Source: Oxalobacteraceae bacterium UBA6704
GTDB taxonomy: Bacteria > Pseudomonadota > Gammaproteobacteria > Burkholderiales > Burkholderiaceae_D
NCBI GenBank assembly: GCA_002454505.1
Contig: DKJA01000086.1
Location: forward strand, 10,679 to 33,968
Direction of reading: 5' to 3'
Length of the DNA: 23,290 bases
In this document: piece by piece, positions 7,173 through 13,906 of the stretch
Layout of the letters: each line of letters opens with the position of its first letter
Numbering within the stretch: position 1 is the stretch's first letter
The notes under the pieces: generated by a model
What the model was told of the DNA's origin: nothing
The model's input: only the letters and a program-made list of their open reading frames with translations
Database searches by the model: none
Program-made: the position numbers and the translations under genes

Positions 7173-7448
7173 ATGATCAACATCATTCAACCCCATAACC
7201 TGCCGCCGGAAGCGGCCCGCGCCGCGGCGCAGCAGGTGGCCGACAAGCTGGCCCGCGAACTCGACCTCTCCTGCGAATGGCAGGGCGACGTGCTGCGCTT
7301 CGCCAGGAGCGGCATCGACGGCACGCTGACGCTGGCCGACAGCCAGGCGCGCATGCAGATCCAGCTGGGCTTCCCGTACGGGATGATGGCGTCCGCCATC
7401 CAGAGCAAGGTCGAAGAGAAGATGCGCAAGGTGTTTGCTTCGGCCTGA
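7173..7448 (+). CDS. Polyhydroxyalkanoic acid system family protein
   Basis: A 91-residue cytoplasmic protein with the layout of the PHA-system (PHA_gran_rgn) family. It has an amphipathic N-terminal helix region (LPPEAARAAAQQVADKLARE), a central beta segment with 'EWQGDVLRFARSGIDGTLTL', and a C-terminal helix SAIQSKVEEKMRKVF. Members are small proteins often found near PHA synthesis or granule genes; their biochemical role is poorly defined. The ATG at 7173-7175 has no clear Shine-Dalgarno, and the gene may depend on read-through from the antiporter gene, which ends 32 bases before. Its presence near phaZ suggests the organism makes PHB. Confidence 0.8.
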   Translation: MINIIQPHNLPPEAARAAAQQVADKLARELDLSCEWQGDVLRFARSGIDGTLTLADSQARMQIQLGFPYGMMASAIQSKVEEKMRKVFASA

Positions 7449-7479
7449 CGTTGTCCTGGCCATGCGTCGCGCGGCCATG

Positions 7480-7504
7480 AAAAAGGCCGGCGCAAAGGCC
7501 GGCC
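7480..7504 (-). terminator. Intrinsic terminator of the acyl-CoA-binding protein gene
   Basis: Reading leftward, the perfect 7-bp stem GGCCGGC / GCCGGCC (7504-7498 and 7491-7485) with a 6-base loop is followed by TTTTT (7484-7480). It lies 22 bases past the ACBP stop. It is also close to the stop of the convergent PHA-system gene and may serve both. Confidence 0.75.
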
Positions 7505-7526
7505 TGCAGCATCGCGCCGTGCGCGC

Positions 7527-7781
7527 TCAGCCTTTCAGTTCTTCGATCAGGTCGATGTACTGCTGTTTCGCGTCGTCCTGCGACGTGCCCTTCAGCGCAT
7601 CCCACGCATCGAACTTGGCGCGGTTGACGAAGTCCGTCATGCCCGGCCGCTCGCCGGTGGCATCGCCGCCCGAGCCCTGCTTGTACAGCGCGTAGATCTT
7701 CAGCAGCGTCATGTTGTCCGGCCGTTCCGGCAGGTTTTTCGATCCGGCGACGGCCTGGTCGAACTGTTCTTGCAGACTCAT
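7527..7781 (-). CDS. Acyl-CoA-binding protein
   Basis: An 84-residue cytoplasmic four-helix protein that binds long-chain acyl-CoA and buffers or transports it for lipid metabolism. The family signature is present: LLKIYALYKQGSGGDA (26-41) on helix 2, with the Tyr and Lys that contact the CoA phosphate, and KFDAWDALKGTSQDDAKQQY (56-75), which runs through helices 3 and 4. Length matches the single-domain family. The ATG at 7779-7781 has GAGGAA 5 bases upstream, so a longer in-frame N-terminus is not used. A TATGAT box (7812-7817, minus strand) could be its -10. A strong terminator follows. Confidence 0.93.
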   Translation of the reverse strand: MSLQEQFDQAVAGSKNLPERPDNMTLLKIYALYKQGSGGDATGERPGMTDFVNRAKFDAWDALKGTSQDDAKQQYIDLIEELKG

Positions 7782-7870
7782 GTGTTTCCTCGTTACGGTT
7801 GGCAATGCGCCATCATACAAAAAACACGGGCGTTCGCAGGGCGGAAACAGTAGAGGATGGGCTCCAATGA

Positions 7871-7917
7871 AAACGGCGGTTCAAGACCGCGCGGCGCGCG
7901 CGTCTTGAACCGCCGTT
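7871..7917 (-). terminator. Long-stem terminator after the HU gene
   Basis: AACGGCGGTTCAAGAC (7872-7887) and its exact complement (7902-7917) form a 16-bp perfect stem with a GC-rich 14-base loop. On the minus strand a short T-run (TTTTC) follows. It begins 20 bases past the HU stop. Confidence 0.75.
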
Positions 7918-7936
7918 CTGGCGGAGAATCCGGGAA

Positions 7937-8224
7937 TTACTTCTTCTTGGCCGGGTTCACTGCGGCTTTCAGCGTGGCGCCAGCCGAGAACTTCGGGGTC
8001 TTGGACGCGGCGATCTTGATCGCTTCGCCGGTGGCAGGATTGCGGCCTTTGCGTGCAGCGCGTTTGGCGACGGAGAAGGTGCCGAAGCCGGTGATGCCGA
8101 CCGTGTCGCCTTTTTTCAGACGCTCGGTAACGATGGCAATCAGGGTGTTCACTGCGTCGTTGGCGGCTGCACCGGACAGTTCGGTACGTTTCGCAAATTC
8201 TGCAATCAGTTCGCCTTTTTTCAT
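7937..8224 (-). CDS. HU-family nucleoid DNA-binding protein
   Basis: A 95-residue histone-like protein that binds and bends DNA as a dimer and compacts the nucleoid. The N-terminal dimerisation helices (1-40) are followed by the beta-arm. The arm carries the GITGFGTFSV core (43-52) and the RNPATGE tip (61-67) whose proline inserts between bases. The C-terminus is lysine-rich (NPAKKK). The ATG at 8222-8224 has a near-perfect AGGAGGT site 5 bases upstream, consistent with strong expression. Whether it is the alpha or beta type, or an additional HU paralog, cannot be told here. Confidence 0.93.
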   Translation of the reverse strand: MKKGELIAEFAKRTELSGAAANDAVNTLIAIVTERLKKGDTVGITGFGTFSVAKRAARKGRNPATGEAIKIAASKTPKFSAGATLKAAVNPAKKK

Positions 8225-8252
8225 TACTACCTCCTTGGTTAATAGAGGCCGC

Positions 8253-8261
8253 AGATTAGCA
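8253..8261 (-). promoter_or_regulatory. Putative extended -10 promoter of the HU gene
   Basis: On the minus strand, TGCTAATCT (8261-8253) fits the extended -10 pattern TGnTATAAT with two mismatches. The -35 is weak (ATTACT at 17 bases). The stretch from 8262 to 8429 shows no gene and probably carries the two divergent promoters. Confidence 0.4.
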
Positions 8262-8429
8262 CAATATTTGCGGAAAGTAATGCTTTCCACCGAACTAGCC
8301 CATATGCGTGCAGGGCGAAGCGGATTTTTCCCGATTTCGGGAATCGTGCCGTGTGCCGGCGCTTCGTTTGCGCTGCGCCTCGACGACGCCTTGCCGGTGC
8401 GAGCGGGGCGCGGCAGCGGTGCATGCCGG

Positions 8430-8438
8430 TGCTAATAT
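8430..8438 (+). promoter_or_regulatory. Putative extended -10 promoter of the anti-sigma-like gene
   Basis: TGCTAATAT (8430-8438) matches the extended -10 pattern and lies 50 bases before the ATG. No convincing -35 is seen. Confidence 0.4.
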
Positions 8439-8488
8439 GAAGGTTCACGGAAAGTTGCCAGAAGTTTCAGAATACAGGTGGACCTATC

Positions 8489-9289
8489 ATGAGCTATTCG
8501 GACGAAACCCTGATGGCGTATGCCGATGGAGAACTGGACGCTGCTGCCTGCCGCGCGCTGGAACAGGCGTGCGCCAGCGATGCGGCACTGGCCCGCCGCG
8601 TGGCGTACTGCAAGGCCCGCCGCACCAATGTGTTCGCCGGCTTCGCAGCGGGCGACGATCGCGGCCACGCGCGGCCGCCCCGTCCGGCCACGGTGGTCAA
8701 CCTGAACGCGGTGCGCGCCAAACGCGAGGCCACGCAGCAGGCGGCCCGCAAGGCCACCCGCACGCGGCGCTGGTCGTGGCAGCAGTGGGCCTACCTGGGC
8801 GGACTGCTGCTGGTCGGCTCGGCCGCGGCGCATTTCGGCATGCAGTTCCTGCGCGCCGACGACACCAGCATCGACATGATCGCCAGCCATGACGGCACGC
8901 TCACCGCCCAGGGCCGCCTGGCGACGGCGCTGGAGCAGCAGGCTTCGGTGCCGCCCGGTGCGGCCGGCGTGGCGACCAGCGCGGCGGCGGCATCGGCGGG
9001 CGCGGTGCGCATCGCGATGTCGTTCGTGGCGGAGGATGGCAGCTACTGCCGCAGCTTCGCCAGCGGCCTGGGCACGCAGGAGCTGGACGGCCTGGCCTGC
9101 AAGACGGGCCAGGACTGGCGTGTGCCGCTGGTGCTGCAGAATCCCCGCCCCACGCTGTCCGGCAGCGGCAAGGCGGCGTCCACCGACCTGCCGCCGCAGG
9201 TGCAGGCGGCGATCGAGCAGCGCATTTCCGGCGACCCGCTGGATGCGAAGGCGGAGCAGGTGGCGATGCAGCGGGGCTGGCAGAGATAG
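8489..9289 (+). CDS. Anti-sigma-factor-like transmembrane protein (orphan)
   Basis: A 266-residue single-pass membrane protein. The N-terminus SDETLMAYADGELDAAACRA (4-23) is the hallmark of the RsiW-type anti-sigma domain, followed by basic linkers. One membrane helix lies at about 98-120 (WAYLGGLLLVGSAAAHFGMQF). The periplasmic part ends in a small domain with SYCRSFASG and a second Cys in GLACKTGQDWRV, which could form a disulfide. The zinc motif HxxxCxxC of ZAS-type anti-sigmas is absent. The ATG has AGGTGG upstream. These proteins normally sequester an ECF sigma factor at the membrane, but no sigma gene is adjacent. The partner must be elsewhere, or the protein has another regulatory role. 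Confidence 0.75.
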   Translation: MSYSDETLMAYADGELDAAACRALEQACASDAALARRVAYCKARRTNVFAGFAAGDDRGHARPPRPATVVNLNAVRAKREATQQAARKATRTRRWSWQQWAYLGGLLLVGSAAAHFGMQFLRADDTSIDMIASHDGTLTAQGRLATALEQQASVPPGAAGVATSAAAASAGAVRIAMSFVAEDGSYCRSFASGLGTQELDGLACKTGQDWRVPLVLQNPRPTLSGSGKAASTDLPPQVQAAIEQRISGDPLDAKAEQVAMQRGWQR

Positions 9290-9292
9290 GAT

Positions 9293-9384
9293 GGGGACTG
9301 TCCCCGGGGTTGCGGTTGATTTACGGGCGATCAGGCAAATTCAAGATCAGCCCCGGGGACAGGCCCCTGCGGGGACAGTCCCCA
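9293..9384. repeat. Dispersed GGGGACAGTCCCC hairpin element, copy 2
   Basis: GGGGACTGTCCCC (9293-9305) and GGGGACAGTCCCC (9371-9383) are exact complements. Bases 9351-9384 are identical to 587-620 of copy 1. The left side is shorter than in copy 1: one of two TGTCCCC units and the text between them is missing, as if deleted by recombination. It starts 4 bases after one stop codon and ends 9 bases before the convergent stop, the same setting as copy 1. Confidence 0.85.
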
Positions 9385-9392
9385 GCCAGCAA

Positions 9393-9584
9393 TTACTTCT
9401 CGTCGTCCGAACCGAGGGCAGCCTTGCCCACATAGACGACGCCTTTGCCGGCCGCGACACCCACGTCGACGGCCGTCGAGGCGACCGTCACGCCGGCGCC
9501 GACGACGGCACCGGTGACGGCCACCACGGCGCAGCCGGACAGCGCCGGCAGCAACAGCACGGCCAGCGCGGCCCGGCGCAGCAT
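9393..9584 (-). CDS. Small lipoprotein
   Basis: A 63-residue protein with a lipoprotein signal peptide: basic MLRR, a hydrophobic stretch, and lipobox LSGC with acylated Cys18. The mature part is a short Val/Ala/Gly-rich repeat-like segment (VVAVTGAVVGAGVTVASTAV) that ends in an acidic tail, GSDDEK. No enzymatic motif is present, and similar tiny lipoproteins in this group are of unknown function. Its ATG (9582-9584) overlaps the FKBP stop by one base (TGATG), so it is very likely translated by coupling in an FKBP-lipoprotein operon. Confidence 0.8.
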   Translation of the reverse strand: MLRRAALAVLLLPALSGCAVVAVTGAVVGAGVTVASTAVDVGVAAGKGVVYVGKAALGSDDEK

Positions 9585-9940
9585 CAGACGCCCAGCAGTT
9601 CGACGTCGAAGATCAGCGTGGCGTTCGGCGGGATCACGCCGCCGGCGCCGCGGGCACCGTAGCCCAGCGCGGCCGGGATGATCAGCTGGCGCGTGCCGCC
9701 GACCTTCATGCCCTGCACGCCTTCGTCCCAGCCGCGGATCACCATGCCGGCGCCCAGCGAGAATTCGAACGGGTCGTTGCGGTCCTTGCTCGAGTCGAAT
9801 TTCGAACCCTTGCTGCCGTCGTCGTTCTGCAGCCAGCCCGTGTAATGCACGGTCACGCTCTGGCCGGCTTTTGCTTCAGCGCCATCGCCGACGGTGACTT
9901 CGTCGTACTGCAGGCCGGATGGGGTGGTGATGATGGACAT
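9584..9940 (-). CDS. FKBP-type peptidyl-prolyl cis-trans isomerase
   Basis: A 118-residue single-domain FKBP that isomerises prolyl peptide bonds. Hallmarks of the active pocket are present: VHYTGWL (31-37), a flap with SKFDSS (46-51), VIRGWDEGVQGMKVGG (67-82), the IPAALGYGARG loop (88-98) and FDVELL at the C-terminus. There is no signal peptide, so it is cytoplasmic. The ATG (9938-9940) has AAGGA upstream. A TACAAT box lies about 35 bases before the start. It is followed by an overlapping lipoprotein gene. Confidence 0.95.
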   Translation of the reverse strand: MSIITTPSGLQYDEVTVGDGAEAKAGQSVTVHYTGWLQNDDGSKGSKFDSSKDRNDPFEFSLGAGMVIRGWDEGVQGMKVGGTRQLIIPAALGYGARGAGGVIPPNATLIFDVELLGV

Positions 9941-9972
9941 GGTCTTCCTTTGAGATGGTCGTTGAACCGGCG

Positions 9973-9978
9973 ATTGTA
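9973..9978 (-). promoter_or_regulatory. Putative -10 box of the FKBP gene
   Basis: TACAAT on the minus strand (5 of 6 to consensus) would start transcription near 9966, giving a short leader of about 26 bases. The -35 region is unconvincing. Confidence 0.4.
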
Positions 9979-10097
9979 GTGCAAGCCCGCGCAAAGCGCC
10001 ATTTCTGGCCGAAGGGATAACGGTCGTGGCAACGCAGACAAGCAGCCGGTGTTTCGCTTCTGTACAGGACGTTGTTTTGCGGCGAAACGCGCTCTTA

Positions 10098-10123
10098 AAT
10101 GCCCCTTAAAAATGGTGGGCATT
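10098..10123. promoter_or_regulatory. 7-base inverted repeat upstream of the beta-propeller gene
   Basis: AATGCCC (10098-10104) and GGGCATT (10117-10123) are exact complements with a 12-base AT-rich spacer, about 60 bases before the gene. A TAAAAT box (10148-10153) follows. It could be an operator; it is not strong enough to name. The rest of 9979-10183 shows no gene. Confidence 0.3.
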
Positions 10124-10183
10124 CCCTGTTGCCCGGGGGTTTGAACGTAAAATAAAGACTTTGCTTCCCTCGGGCGAATTCCC

Positions 10184-11161
10184 ATGTTCCGCAGCATCCG
10201 TCGTGCCGTTTTCACCACCTGCCTGCTCGTCGCGGCACAGGCAGCCCAGGTCGCACAAGCCAATGTCGTGGTCGTGCTCAATTCGCGCGACGCCACCGTG
10301 CAGCTGCTCGACCAGCTGACCTACAAGAGCCTGCAGACCTTCCCCGTCGGGAAGGAACCGCACCACCTGATGGCCACGCCGGACAATAAATCGCTGATCG
10401 TCGCCAGCTCGATCGGCAACGAGCTGGTGTTCCTCGATCCGAAGTCGGGCCAGGTGCAGCGCCACATCAAGGACATCCTCGACCCGTACCAGATCGGCTT
10501 CACGCCCGACCAGAAGTATTTCGTCGCCACGTCGCTGCGGCTGGACCGCGTCGACCTGTACAAGTACAACGGCCGCGACTTCACGCTGGCGCGGCGCCTG
10601 CCGATGGCCAGGCTGCCGAGCCACATCGCGTTCGATGCGAAGAGCACCACCGCCTTCATCACGCGGCAGGGCAGCGACCAGGTCAGCGCGATCGACCTGG
10701 CCACGCAGACGATCAAGTGGACGATGCCCGTCGGCCGCCTGCCCGCCGGCATCGCCATGACGCCGGACGACAAATACCTCCTCGTCGGCATCATGGGCAG
10801 CGATTACGTGGAAGTGATCGACTGGCGCACGCAGAAGACCGTCAAGCGCATCAGGACGGGCGCCGGCGCGCACAACTTCCGCGCCCAGGGCGACAACCGC
10901 TTCACCTACGTGTCGAACCGCGTGGCCAACTCGATCAACATCATCGACCAGAAGACCTTGCAGAACGTCGGCCAGATCAATGTGCCGGGCGGCCCGGACT
11001 GCATGGAGATCACGGCGGACGGCAAGACGATGTGGGTCACGCTGCGCTGGATTAAAAAAGTGGCGGTGATCGACCTGGCCACCCGCAAGGTCACCAAGAT
11101 GATCCCGGTGGGGCGCTCGCCGCACGGCGTGTTCTTCGCCAATTCGTCGGCGCGCACTTGA
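10184..11161 (+). CDS. Periplasmic YVTN-type beta-propeller protein
   Basis: A 325-residue exported protein. The signal peptide ends at about AQVAQA-N27. The mature part is a chain of about seven blades, each with a strand pattern such as 'GKEPHHLMATPDNKSLIVAS', 'GRLPAGIAMTPDDKYLLVG' and 'VGRSPHGVFFA', which is the YVTN/YncE repeat style. No catalytic residues are evident; such propellers serve as binding or scaffold proteins, and some YncE-type members bind DNA or quinoprotein partners. It is first in a tight rightward operon: the deacetylase gene starts 21 bases after its stop, and the desaturase-family gene overlaps that one. This suggests a role in an envelope lipid or polysaccharide modification pathway, which is inference from context. 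Confidence 0.85.
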   Translation: MFRSIRRAVFTTCLLVAAQAAQVAQANVVVVLNSRDATVQLLDQLTYKSLQTFPVGKEPHHLMATPDNKSLIVASSIGNELVFLDPKSGQVQRHIKDILDPYQIGFTPDQKYFVATSLRLDRVDLYKYNGRDFTLARRLPMARLPSHIAFDAKSTTAFITRQGSDQVSAIDLATQTIKWTMPVGRLPAGIAMTPDDKYLLVGIMGSDYVEVIDWRTQKTVKRIRTGAGAHNFRAQGDNRFTYVSNRVANSINIIDQKTLQNVGQINVPGGPDCMEITADGKTMWVTLRWIKKVAVIDLATRKVTKMIPVGRSPHGVFFANSSART

Positions 11162-11182
11162 CAAGGAACGCGCCTCGCCGGT

Positions 11183-11995
11183 ATGTCTCACCGTCCGTTC
11201 TCCCTGATTCGCGCCGCCGGTTTCGCGCTGGCGGCGTGCGCCATGCTGCCCGCCGTTGCTGTCCCTGCGGCCGGTGCACCCGCCTGCAAGGGCATCATCT
11301 ACCTGACGTTCGACACGGGCAGCCAGTCGCAGGCCGAACTGATCGCCGCCACGTTGAAACGCCACGCCATTCGCGCCACCTTCTTCCTCGCCAACGAGAA
11401 GACGGTGCGCGGCGACTGGTCGCTCGATCCGTCGTGGTCCGCTTTCTGGAAGGCGCGCGTGGCGGAAGGCCATGCGTTCGGCTCGCACACGTTCGATCAC
11501 GCGTACTACGTGAAGGACGGCGCCGGCGACGGCATCGTCGTCAGGCCGCAGTTCGGCGCGCAGGGCGGCAAGCAGGCCACGTGGTCGCCGGCGCAGTTCT
11601 GCGACGAGATCCGCCGCGTCGATACGCGCTTCCATGAACTGACCGGTGCGCACCTCGATCCGGTCTGGCGCGCGCCGGGCGGCCGCACGTCGCCGCGCAC
11701 ACTGGCTGCCGCCAGGGCCTGCGGCTACGCGCACGTGGGCTGGCCGCCGGCCGGCTTTTCCGGCGACGAGCTGCCGTCGGACCGCTATCCGAATGCGGCG
11801 CTGCTGAAGAAATCGCTGGCGAACCTGCGCGATGGCGACATCTTTGTCGCGCACATGGGCATCTGGTCGCGCCGGGATCCGTGGGCGCCGGCCAACCTGG
11901 AGCCGCTGATCGCCGGGCTGGAACGCAAGGGCTTCTGCTTCGCCACGCTGCGCGAGCATCCGGACTATACAAAGCACCAACCGAAACCACGATGA
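11183..11995 (+). CDS. Polysaccharide deacetylase family (NodB domain) protein, exported
   Basis: A 270-residue protein with an N-terminal signal peptide (about 1-31) and one NodB domain, the carbohydrate-esterase-4 fold that removes N- or O-acetyl groups from polysaccharides or peptidoglycan. Motif 1 reads TFDTG (42-46) where most members have TFDDG: the catalytic-base Asp44 is kept, but the metal-ligand Asp is Thr45. Motif 2, GSHTFDH, keeps both metal histidines (102, 106). Motif 3 is RAPGGRTSP (163-171), and a late FVAHMG supplies the His of motif 5 (224). The substitution may alter metal binding or activity. The start codon has AAGGA only at long spacing. The last bases overlap the next start (ATGA), indicating co-translation. 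Confidence 0.85.
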   Translation: MSHRPFSLIRAAGFALAACAMLPAVAVPAAGAPACKGIIYLTFDTGSQSQAELIAATLKRHAIRATFFLANEKTVRGDWSLDPSWSAFWKARVAEGHAFGSHTFDHAYYVKDGAGDGIVVRPQFGAQGGKQATWSPAQFCDEIRRVDTRFHELTGAHLDPVWRAPGGRTSPRTLAAARACGYAHVGWPPAGFSGDELPSDRYPNAALLKKSLANLRDGDIFVAHMGIWSRRDPWAPANLEPLIAGLERKGFCFATLREHPDYTKHQPKPR

Positions 11996-12984
11996 TTCAA
12001 CTTCTGACCGACTGGTTCGCGCAGGCGCAGGGCTGGCTGTTCCAGGCCGTGATCGAACCCGTCATGTACTACGCCGGCCTGGGCGACGCCATCGAGGATG
12101 CGTTCGAGGGCACCGAGTGGTTCCTGATCGGCGTCTGCGAAGTGGTGCTGATCTTCCTCGTGCTGCGGCCGCTGGAGGCGGCGATCCCGGTCCATGAATT
12201 CACCGACAAGCGGGCGCGCTGGAACGATTTCATCTATACCTTCCTGCACCGCCTCGGCCTGTTTCCCGTGCTGGTGTTCTTCACGCTCGATCCGCTGATG
12301 GACCACGTGTCCGGCTGGCTGCGGCTGGAGAACGTGCGGCCGTTCAACCTGGAGAACCTGACGACGGACATGCCTCCGCTGGTCAGCTTCCTGATCTATT
12401 TCGTCGTGCTGGATTTCTTCGATTACTGGTACCACCGCGCGCAGCACGGCATCGGCTGGTGGTGGGGGCTGCACAGCCTGCACCACAGCCAGCAGGACAT
12501 GAACCTGTGGAGCGACGACCGCAATCACCTGCTCGACGACCTGCTGCGCGATTTGTATATCGCCCTGATCGCGCTGGCGATCGGCGTGCCGCCGGGCCAG
12601 TACGTGCTGCTGGTGTCGCTGTCGCGCATCCTGCAAAGCCTGCAGCATGCCAATGTGCGCATTCACTTCGGCCGCATCGGCGAACGGCTGCTGGTGTCGC
12701 CGCGCTACCACCGCATGCATCACGCGGTGGGCATCGGCCACGAATCGAAGGGCAGGGACTCGCTGGGCGGCTGCAATTTCGCCGTGATCCTGCCGGTATG
12801 GGACATCCTGTTCCGCACCGCGAACTTCACGCCCGCGTTTGCCCGCACGGGCGTGCGCGACCAGATGCCGCGTACGCGGGCCGATGGCAGCGCTGTGCCG
12901 CCGCGCGAATACGGCCGCGGCTTCTGGCGCCAGCAGTGGCTCGGGCTGCAGCGGATGATCGAGTTTGGGCGGCGGCGCCGGTGA
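11992..12984 (+). CDS. Sterol desaturase / fatty acid hydroxylase superfamily protein
   Basis: A 330-residue integral membrane protein with a di-iron histidine cluster: HRAQH (148-152), HSLHH (161-165) and HRMHH (240-244), plus His219 in LQHANV. This set is the active site of the membrane fatty acid hydroxylase / sterol desaturase superfamily, which hydroxylates or desaturates lipid chains with O2. Hydrophobic segments at about 42-60, 86-100, 130-145 and 187-212 place it in the inner membrane. Bacterial members act on fatty acids, carotenoids, hopanoids or ornithine lipids; the substrate here is unknown. Its ATG overlaps the deacetylase stop by four bases. The pairing of a lipid oxygenase with an exported deacetylase and a propeller suggests one envelope pathway. 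Confidence 0.88.
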   Translation: MIQLLTDWFAQAQGWLFQAVIEPVMYYAGLGDAIEDAFEGTEWFLIGVCEVVLIFLVLRPLEAAIPVHEFTDKRARWNDFIYTFLHRLGLFPVLVFFTLDPLMDHVSGWLRLENVRPFNLENLTTDMPPLVSFLIYFVVLDFFDYWYHRAQHGIGWWWGLHSLHHSQQDMNLWSDDRNHLLDDLLRDLYIALIALAIGVPPGQYVLLVSLSRILQSLQHANVRIHFGRIGERLLVSPRYHRMHHAVGIGHESKGRDSLGGCNFAVILPVWDILFRTANFTPAFARTGVRDQMPRTRADGSAVPPREYGRGFWRQQWLGLQRMIEFGRRRR

Positions 12985-13039
12985 AGCGAGGCGCAGCCTG
13001 TAGAATTCCGCCTGCACCCTACACACGGAGATCTTACCG

Positions 13040-13075
13040 ATGCAATCCACGATCCACAGCGGCGGACCCCACTGA
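13040..13075 (+). CDS. Possible 11-codon leader peptide ahead of the EI24 gene
   Basis: An ATG at 13040 with GGAG at 13027-13030 opens an 11-residue frame (MQSTIHSGGPH) whose TGA (13073-13075) overlaps the ATG of the EI24 gene by one base. The EI24 start itself has only a weak ribosome site (GGCGGA). The layout would allow translational coupling. It is short enough to be chance, and no regulatory pairing is visible. Confidence 0.3.
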   Translation: MQSTIHSGGPH

Positions 13076-13899
13076 TGCGCAGTGTCCTGAATGCCTACTG
13101 GCGTGCCGTACAGTCCCAGTTGCACGGCAAGATGCTGGTGCTGTCCATCCTGCCTTTCCTGCTGTCGGTGCTGGTCTGGGGCGTGGTGCTGTGGTTTGTC
13201 GCCCAGCCGCTGCTGGACTGGCTGCAGGGCTGGTTCTTCGAGCTGGAGCTGTTCCGCTACACCAGTCCCTGGCTGGAGTGGATCGGCCTGGCGGTGCTGA
13301 AAGCCGTGCTGCCGCCGCTGCTGGCGATGCTGCTGCTGTTGCCGCTGATGATACTGACGGCGCTGATCTTCATCGGCGTGGCCGCGATGCCGTTCATCGT
13401 CCGCCACGTGGGCTCGCGCCACTATCCGCACCTGGAAAAGAAGCAGGGCGGCAGCCTGCTGAAAGGGCTGGGCAAGGCGCTGTCATCCTTCCTCGTGTTC
13501 ATCGTCATCTGGCTGTGCATGCTGCCGCTGTACGCGATTCCGCCGCTGGCGCTGCTCGCGTCGGCGCTGCTGTGGGGCTGGCTGACGTCGCGCGTGATGA
13601 GCTACGACGCGCTGTCCGACCACGCCAGCAGCGACGAGATCCACACGCTGCAAAGCGAGAAGCGCTGGCCGCTGCTGGCGATCGGCGTGGTGTCCGGCGC
13701 CGCCGGTTCGCTGCCGGCCATCGTGTGGGTGGGCGGCGCGGCGATTGCCGTCGCGTTATTCCCGTTCCTGCTGGCCGCATCGATCTGGCTGTACGTGCTT
13801 ATTTTTATCTTCACCGGTTTGTGGTTTGAGTATTATTGTCTCGAGGCGCTGGCGCAGCTGCGCGCCCGCAGCGACACCATCATCGTAGAGCAGGAGTGA
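13075..13899 (+). CDS. EI24 domain (CysZ-like) inner-membrane protein
   Basis: A 274-residue polytopic membrane protein of the EI24 family, which includes the sulfate channel CysZ. The N-terminus MRSVLNAYWRAVQSQLHGK and the following hairpin of hydrophobic helices (about 20-50, 70-105) fit the family. Two further hydrophobic pairs (about 138-165 and 200-250) are separated by a cytoplasmic loop with HYPHLEKKQGG and a charged DHASSDEIHTLQSEKRW segment. Betaproteobacterial members are of unproven function and need not carry sulfate. It is followed after 7 bases by the CinA-like gene, so the two are probably one operon. A TAGAAT box at 13001-13006 could be the -10. Confidence 0.85.
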   Translation: MRSVLNAYWRAVQSQLHGKMLVLSILPFLLSVLVWGVVLWFVAQPLLDWLQGWFFELELFRYTSPWLEWIGLAVLKAVLPPLLAMLLLLPLMILTALIFIGVAAMPFIVRHVGSRHYPHLEKKQGGSLLKGLGKALSSFLVFIVIWLCMLPLYAIPPLALLASALLWGWLTSRVMSYDALSDHASSDEIHTLQSEKRWPLLAIGVVSGAAGSLPAIVWVGGAAIAVALFPFLLAASIWLYVLIFIFTGLWFEYYCLEALAQLRARSDTIIVEQE

Positions 13900-13906
13900 A
13901 GTGCAC

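Noticed and set aside
7153..7176. Seven-codon frame (MAAFCPA) whose stop overlaps the start of the PHA-system gene
   Set aside because: No ribosome-binding site precedes it, and such short overlapping frames arise often by chance.
7492..7917. Repeated GC-rich palindromes near ACBP and HU as possible members of the dispersed repeat family
   Set aside because: Their sequences are unrelated to the GGGGACAGTCCCC element, and each fits an ordinary terminator position.
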